Of a stretch of 36,932 nucleotides of DNA, positions 33,679 through 36,932 are shown piece by piece. The notes beneath the pieces were generated by a model. It searched no databases, was not told the DNA's origin, and was given only the letters and a program-made list of their open reading frames with translations. The translations under genes and the position numbers were made by a program. Position 1 is the stretch's first letter, and each line of letters starts with the position of its first letter. Source of the stretch: Pseudomonadales bacterium (GTDB lineage Bacteria > Pseudomonadota > Gammaproteobacteria > Pseudomonadales > Alcanivoracaceae); NCBI GenBank assembly GCA_022360555.1, contig JAKSCQ010000011.1, forward strand, positions 1 to 36,932, given 5' to 3'.

Positions 33679-34689
33679 TTACTTGTCCTCTACGATTGCA
33701 TCGAAGGCGGGAGTCGAGATTTCTTCCGGGCCTTCATCGGTTCTGACAATAAAGAACACCGCCAGTTCCTGTTCTCTGGCCAGGGCCATGCCCTTTTCCG
33801 GCCCCAGCACGGTCATGGCCGTGGCCAGACCGTCAGCCATCATGGCGCTCTCGTGCAGTACAGTTACCGACGCCAAGTGGTGCTCCACCGGGTAACCGGT
33901 GCGCGGATCAATGGTGTGTGAGTACAGTTTACCATCCGATTCGAAAAAATTCCGGTAGTCGCCGCTGGTGGCAATGGCCAGGTCGGTCAGGTCCACCACC
34001 TGCTCCACCTCGCGGACACCGGGTACCGGCCGCTCCACCGCCACGCGCCAGGGCTGACCGTAGGGCTTGGTCCCCTTGGCCCGGAGCTCGCCGCCCACTT
34101 CCACCAGATAGCCGGTGAGTCCCTGCTGGTCCAGCAGCCCGGCCACCTTGTCCACGGCAAACCCCTTGGCGATGGAAGACAGGTCCACATAGACATTACC
34201 CGGCTGCAGCAGCTCATTACCGTTGAGCAGCAGTTGCTGCCAGCCAACCCGGCTCAGAGCCGCCTCGATGTCCGTTTCCGCCGGGGCTTCGAAACGATCC
34301 GGGTCGGGGCCGAAGCCCCACAGGTTAACCACCGGCCCCACGGTGACGTCATAGGCGCCTTCGGTCATGGTGGAAATGTCGAACGCGGCGGTCAGTACCT
34401 TCACGGTATCGTCCGGCAGGCGGACAAGACTGCCCGCCTCGGCCTGGTTGAAGCGGCTGAGATTGGAGTCGGGCCGGTAGGTACTCATTTCCGCATTGAC
34501 CTGCTCCAGGGCAGCTTCGATATCCGCTTTCAGGGCATCCACGCCCTCATCGGGGGTGCCGGTGAACTTGACACTCCAGGTGGTGCCCATGGTGGGACCA
34601 CTGAGTACGGACAGGCGGTTTTGGGTGTCGTCACAGGCGGACAGCAGCAGGGACAAGGAAAGAACCAGCAAAGGGAGGATGCGAGGCAT
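33679..34689 (-). CDS. apbE: FAD:protein FMN transferase ApbE (lipoprotein)
   Basis: Periplasmic flavinyltransferase that attaches FMN to Thr of NqrB and NqrC. 336 residues. The lipobox LSAC gives Cys19, followed by Asp-Asp; Asp at +2 is the inner-membrane retention signal in E. coli, which suits action on inner-membrane Nqr subunits. Domain motifs are GPTMGTTWSVKF, YDVTVGPVVNLWGFG, VDLSSIAKGFAVD, VEVGGELRAKG and HTIDPRTGYP, with metal-binding residues toward the C-terminus (MADGLATA). It lies downstream of nqrF across a terminator and a heptad-arm repeat, and one base before nqrM. Confidence 0.96.
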   Translation of the reverse strand: MPRILPLLVLSLSLLLSACDDTQNRLSVLSGPTMGTTWSVKFTGTPDEGVDALKADIEAALEQVNAEMSTYRPDSNLSRFNQAEAGSLVRLPDDTVKVLTAAFDISTMTEGAYDVTVGPVVNLWGFGPDPDRFEAPAETDIEAALSRVGWQQLLLNGNELLQPGNVYVDLSSIAKGFAVDKVAGLLDQQGLTGYLVEVGGELRAKGTKPYGQPWRVAVERPVPGVREVEQVVDLTDLAIATSGDYRNFFESDGKLYSHTIDPRTGYPVEHHLASVTVLHESAMMADGLATAMTVLGPEKGMALAREQELAVFFIVRTDEGPEEISTPAFDAIVEDK

Positions 34690-34716
34690 AGTTCAGATCC
34701 GGATGTTGTGGAGGGG

Positions 34717-34866
34717 ACAAGCTACAAGCTTCAAGCTGCAACACGAGATGTCATATCAGGTTCTGGCAAGCTGTGCCCGCGCTTATAGCCTACGGCACGG
34801 CCACCGGCTCCTGACTATTCCCAACACTCTTTCCGCGTTGTAGCTTGAGGCTTGCAGCTTGTAGCT
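34717..34866. repeat. Heptad-arm inverted repeat, copy 2 (apbE-nqrF spacer)
   Basis: The left arm is ACAAGCT, ACAAGCT, TCAAGCT, GCAACAC (34717-34744). The right arm is GTTGTAG, CTTGAGG, CTTGCAG, CTTGTAG, CT (34837-34866). Both arms have a strict 7-base period and are largely complementary, with about 92 bases between. The inner edge TTCCGCGTTGT is shared with copy 1. It lies between the nqrF terminator and the apbE start. Confidence 0.88.
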
Positions 34867-34871
34867 CAATT

Positions 34872-34896
34872 AAAAACGCCGGCCCTGAGGCCGGCG
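34872..34896 (-). terminator. Terminator or attenuator after nqrF
   Basis: Minus strand: CGCCGGCC, loop TCAG, GGCCGGCG, then TTTTTAATT. An eight-base perfect GC-rich stem eight bases after the nqrF stop. It would lower transcription of apbE and nqrM relative to the structural subunits. Confidence 0.9.
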
Positions 34897-34903
34897 TCGG
34901 GAA

Positions 34904-36133
34904 TCATCCGCCGAAGTCATCCAGCAGAATGTTTTCCGGTTCCACACCCAGGTCTTCAAGCATTTTGATGACCGAGGCGTTCATCATCGGCGGACCGCAC
35001 ATGTAGTACTCGCAGTCTTCCGGTGCCGGGTGGTCCTTCAGATACTGCTCGTACAGCACGTTGTGAATAAAGCCGGTCAGGCCGTCCCAATTGTCTTCTG
35101 GCTGCGGATCAGACAACGCCAGATGCCACTCGAAGTTGTCGTTCTCTTCGGCCAGCTTGTCGTATTCATCATTGTAGAAGGTCTCACGCCAGCTACGGGC
35201 GCCATACCAGAAGCTCATCTTGCGCTTGGAGTTCAGGCGCTTGAGCTGGTCGAAGATATGGCTGCGCATGGGCGCCATACCGGCACCACCACCGATGAAT
35301 ACCATTTCCGCGTCGGTGTCCTTGGCGAAGAATTCACCGAAGGGCCCGAATACGGTGATCTTGTCACCCGGCTTCAGGTTGAACACGTAGGAACTCATGA
35401 TGCCCGGCGGAATGTCCTTGGACCCCGGAGGCGGCGTGGCGATCCGGATGTTGAACTTGAGGATACCCTTCTCTTCCGGGTAGTTCGCCATGGAATAGGC
35501 GCGAATCACTTCCTCGTTGTTCTTGCACTTCAGGTCAAAGAAGTTAAAGCGCTCCCAGTCACCCCGGTATTCCTCTTCGATATCAAAATCAGAGAAGTTG
35601 ACATCGAACGGCGGCGCTTCCAGTTGCACATAACCACCGGCGCGGAAGTCCACGTTCTCGCCTTCCGGCAGTTTCAGGGTCAGTTCCTTGATGAAAGTGG
35701 CCACGTTGTTATTGGAAATAACTTCGCATTCCCACTTTTTCACGCCGAAGAATTCTTCCGGCACCTGGATCTTCATGTCCTGCTTTACGTTCACCTGGCA
35801 GCTCAGGCGCCAGCCGTCGCGGATTTCGCCCTTGGTAAAGTGGCCTTCTTCGGTGGGCAGGATGTCACCGCCACCGTCGAGCACCTGACATTTGCACTGG
35901 GCACAGGTACCACCGCCACCACAGGCGGAAGACAGGAAGATGCCCTGGTTGGCCAGGGTACCGAGCAACTTGCCACCGGCAGGGGCATCGATGCTCTTTT
36001 CTTCATCGCCGTTAATGTTGATGTGTACGTTACCGCTTGCCACCAGGCGGGAGCGGGCAACCAGAATCACCGCCACCAGCGCCAGCACAATGGCGGTGAA
36101 CATGACGACACCGAGAATAATCTCAACACTCAT
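34904..36133 (-). CDS. nqrF: Na+-NQR subunit F, NADH-oxidising flavoprotein
   Basis: Input subunit of the sodium-pumping NADH:quinone oxidoreductase, bound to the inner membrane and facing the cytoplasm. 409 residues. The N-terminal helix (about 4-27) is followed by a ferredoxin domain with 2Fe-2S ligands Cys71, Cys77, Cys80 and Cys112 ([13 protein letters not shown]...RLSC). Next comes an FAD domain with RAYSMANYP (211-219), then an NADH domain with [13 protein letters not shown] and [12 protein letters not shown] near the end. The acidic C-terminus ends in DDFGG. It is 15 bases downstream of nqrE in the same operon, with a terminator after it. Confidence 0.97.
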   Translation of the reverse strand: MSVEIILGVVMFTAIVLALVAVILVARSRLVASGNVHININGDEEKSIDAPAGGKLLGTLANQGIFLSSACGGGGTCAQCKCQVLDGGGDILPTEEGHFTKGEIRDGWRLSCQVNVKQDMKIQVPEEFFGVKKWECEVISNNNVATFIKELTLKLPEGENVDFRAGGYVQLEAPPFDVNFSDFDIEEEYRGDWERFNFFDLKCKNNEEVIRAYSMANYPEEKGILKFNIRIATPPPGSKDIPPGIMSSYVFNLKPGDKITVFGPFGEFFAKDTDAEMVFIGGGAGMAPMRSHIFDQLKRLNSKRKMSFWYGARSWRETFYNDEYDKLAEENDNFEWHLALSDPQPEDNWDGLTGFIHNVLYEQYLKDHPAPEDCEYYMCGPPMMNASVIKMLEDLGVEPENILLDDFGG

Positions 36134-36148
36134 GATTCAACCCCTCCC

Positions 36149-36769
<621 letters not shown>

Positions 36770-36781
36770 TCCTCGTCTCCG

Positions 36782-36932
36782 TTAAAACGCGTCGCTGACA
36801 CGGGTGTTGGGCTTCATCTTGAAGTCGTCTTCTTCCACCTGTTCCGGCTTCCAGGCACGAATTGCCCAGATGAACAGACCGATCAGGAAGAAAGCACTGG
36901 GCGGCAACAGCATCATGCCGTTGGTCATGTAC
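36782..36932 (-). CDS. nqrD: Na+-NQR subunit D, 3' end only
   Basis: The last 49 codons and the stop of nqrD, cut by the window edge. The translation [20 protein letters not shown] is followed by a short linker and a polar tail ending NTRVSDAF. The final membrane helix and charged tail match NqrD. The remaining nqrABC and the rest of nqrD should lie just beyond base 36932. Confidence 0.93.
   Translation of the reverse strand, partial: YMTNGMMLLPPSAFFLIGLFIWAIRAWKPEQVEEDDFKMKPNTRVSDAF

Overview
ORGANISM. The window reads as a chromosomal segment of a high-GC marine gammaproteobacterium, most likely Alcanivorax or a close relative. This is inferred from gene content, not from a marker gene. 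Pointers are the Pseudomonas-like order rne / murB-ptp-kdsB-lpxK-exbD-exbB-comEC / DUF2062 / lolD-lolC, a sodium-pumping NADH dehydrogenase (nqr) with its maturation genes, and a FadL-type channel with a large lipoprotein and a possible PraB-like secreted protein, a combination that fits a hydrocarbon or lipid user. I found no tRNA, rRNA, CRISPR array, prophage or insertion sequence. LAYOUT. 1-2250: 3' part of rne and its terminator. 2414-10886 (minus): an envelope operon transcribed comEC > exbB > exbD > msbA > lpxK > kdsB > low-molecular-weight phosphatase > murB, with several 4-base start/stop overlaps. As sequenced, msbA carries a one-base frameshift in a C run. 11130-13632: DUF2062 membrane protein, convergent with lolC-lolD (lipoprotein release). 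13744-16797: a secreted Pro/Glu-rich protein of unknown function with its own promoter, then aguA-aguB (agmatine to putrescine). 16822-17499: two 86-bp REP-like palindromes, a YecR-like lipoprotein and an unusual inverted repeat. 17519-18790: a secreted helical-repeat protein behind a TetR-type operator. 19120-26300: the most accessory-looking part, AT-rich between genes. It holds a LysR regulator divergent from a FadL-like porin and a 1109-residue lipoprotein, a decayed gene remnant, a PraB-like secreted protein and a candidate small RNA. 26313-29678: deacetylase-like protein, GT4 glycosyltransferase and membrane-anchored sulfotransferase. 29813-31743: convergent, overlapping lipid hydrolases (glycerophosphodiesterase and patatin). 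32051-33151: a GNAT acetyltransferase fused to a C39-like cysteine peptidase. 33441-36932 (minus): nqrD(partial)-nqrE-nqrF-apbE-nqrM. HOW THE PARTS WORK TOGETHER. The first third is envelope building: KdsB and LpxK make Kdo-lipid A precursors, MsbA flips lipid A, LolCD releases lipoproteins and MurB makes peptidoglycan precursor. The nqr end assembles an Na+ pump, with ApbE attaching FMN and NqrM helping metal-centre assembly. The middle is probably outer-membrane uptake or surface adaptation. MOST UNUSUAL SIGNALS. Four inverted repeats have arms built from degenerate 7-base units (4684-4816, 17440-17499, 28321-28401, 34717-34866). Others are the inside-out REP-like palindromes, the two-hairpin sRNA candidate at about 26190-26297, and the LysR/FadL/giant-lipoprotein locus.
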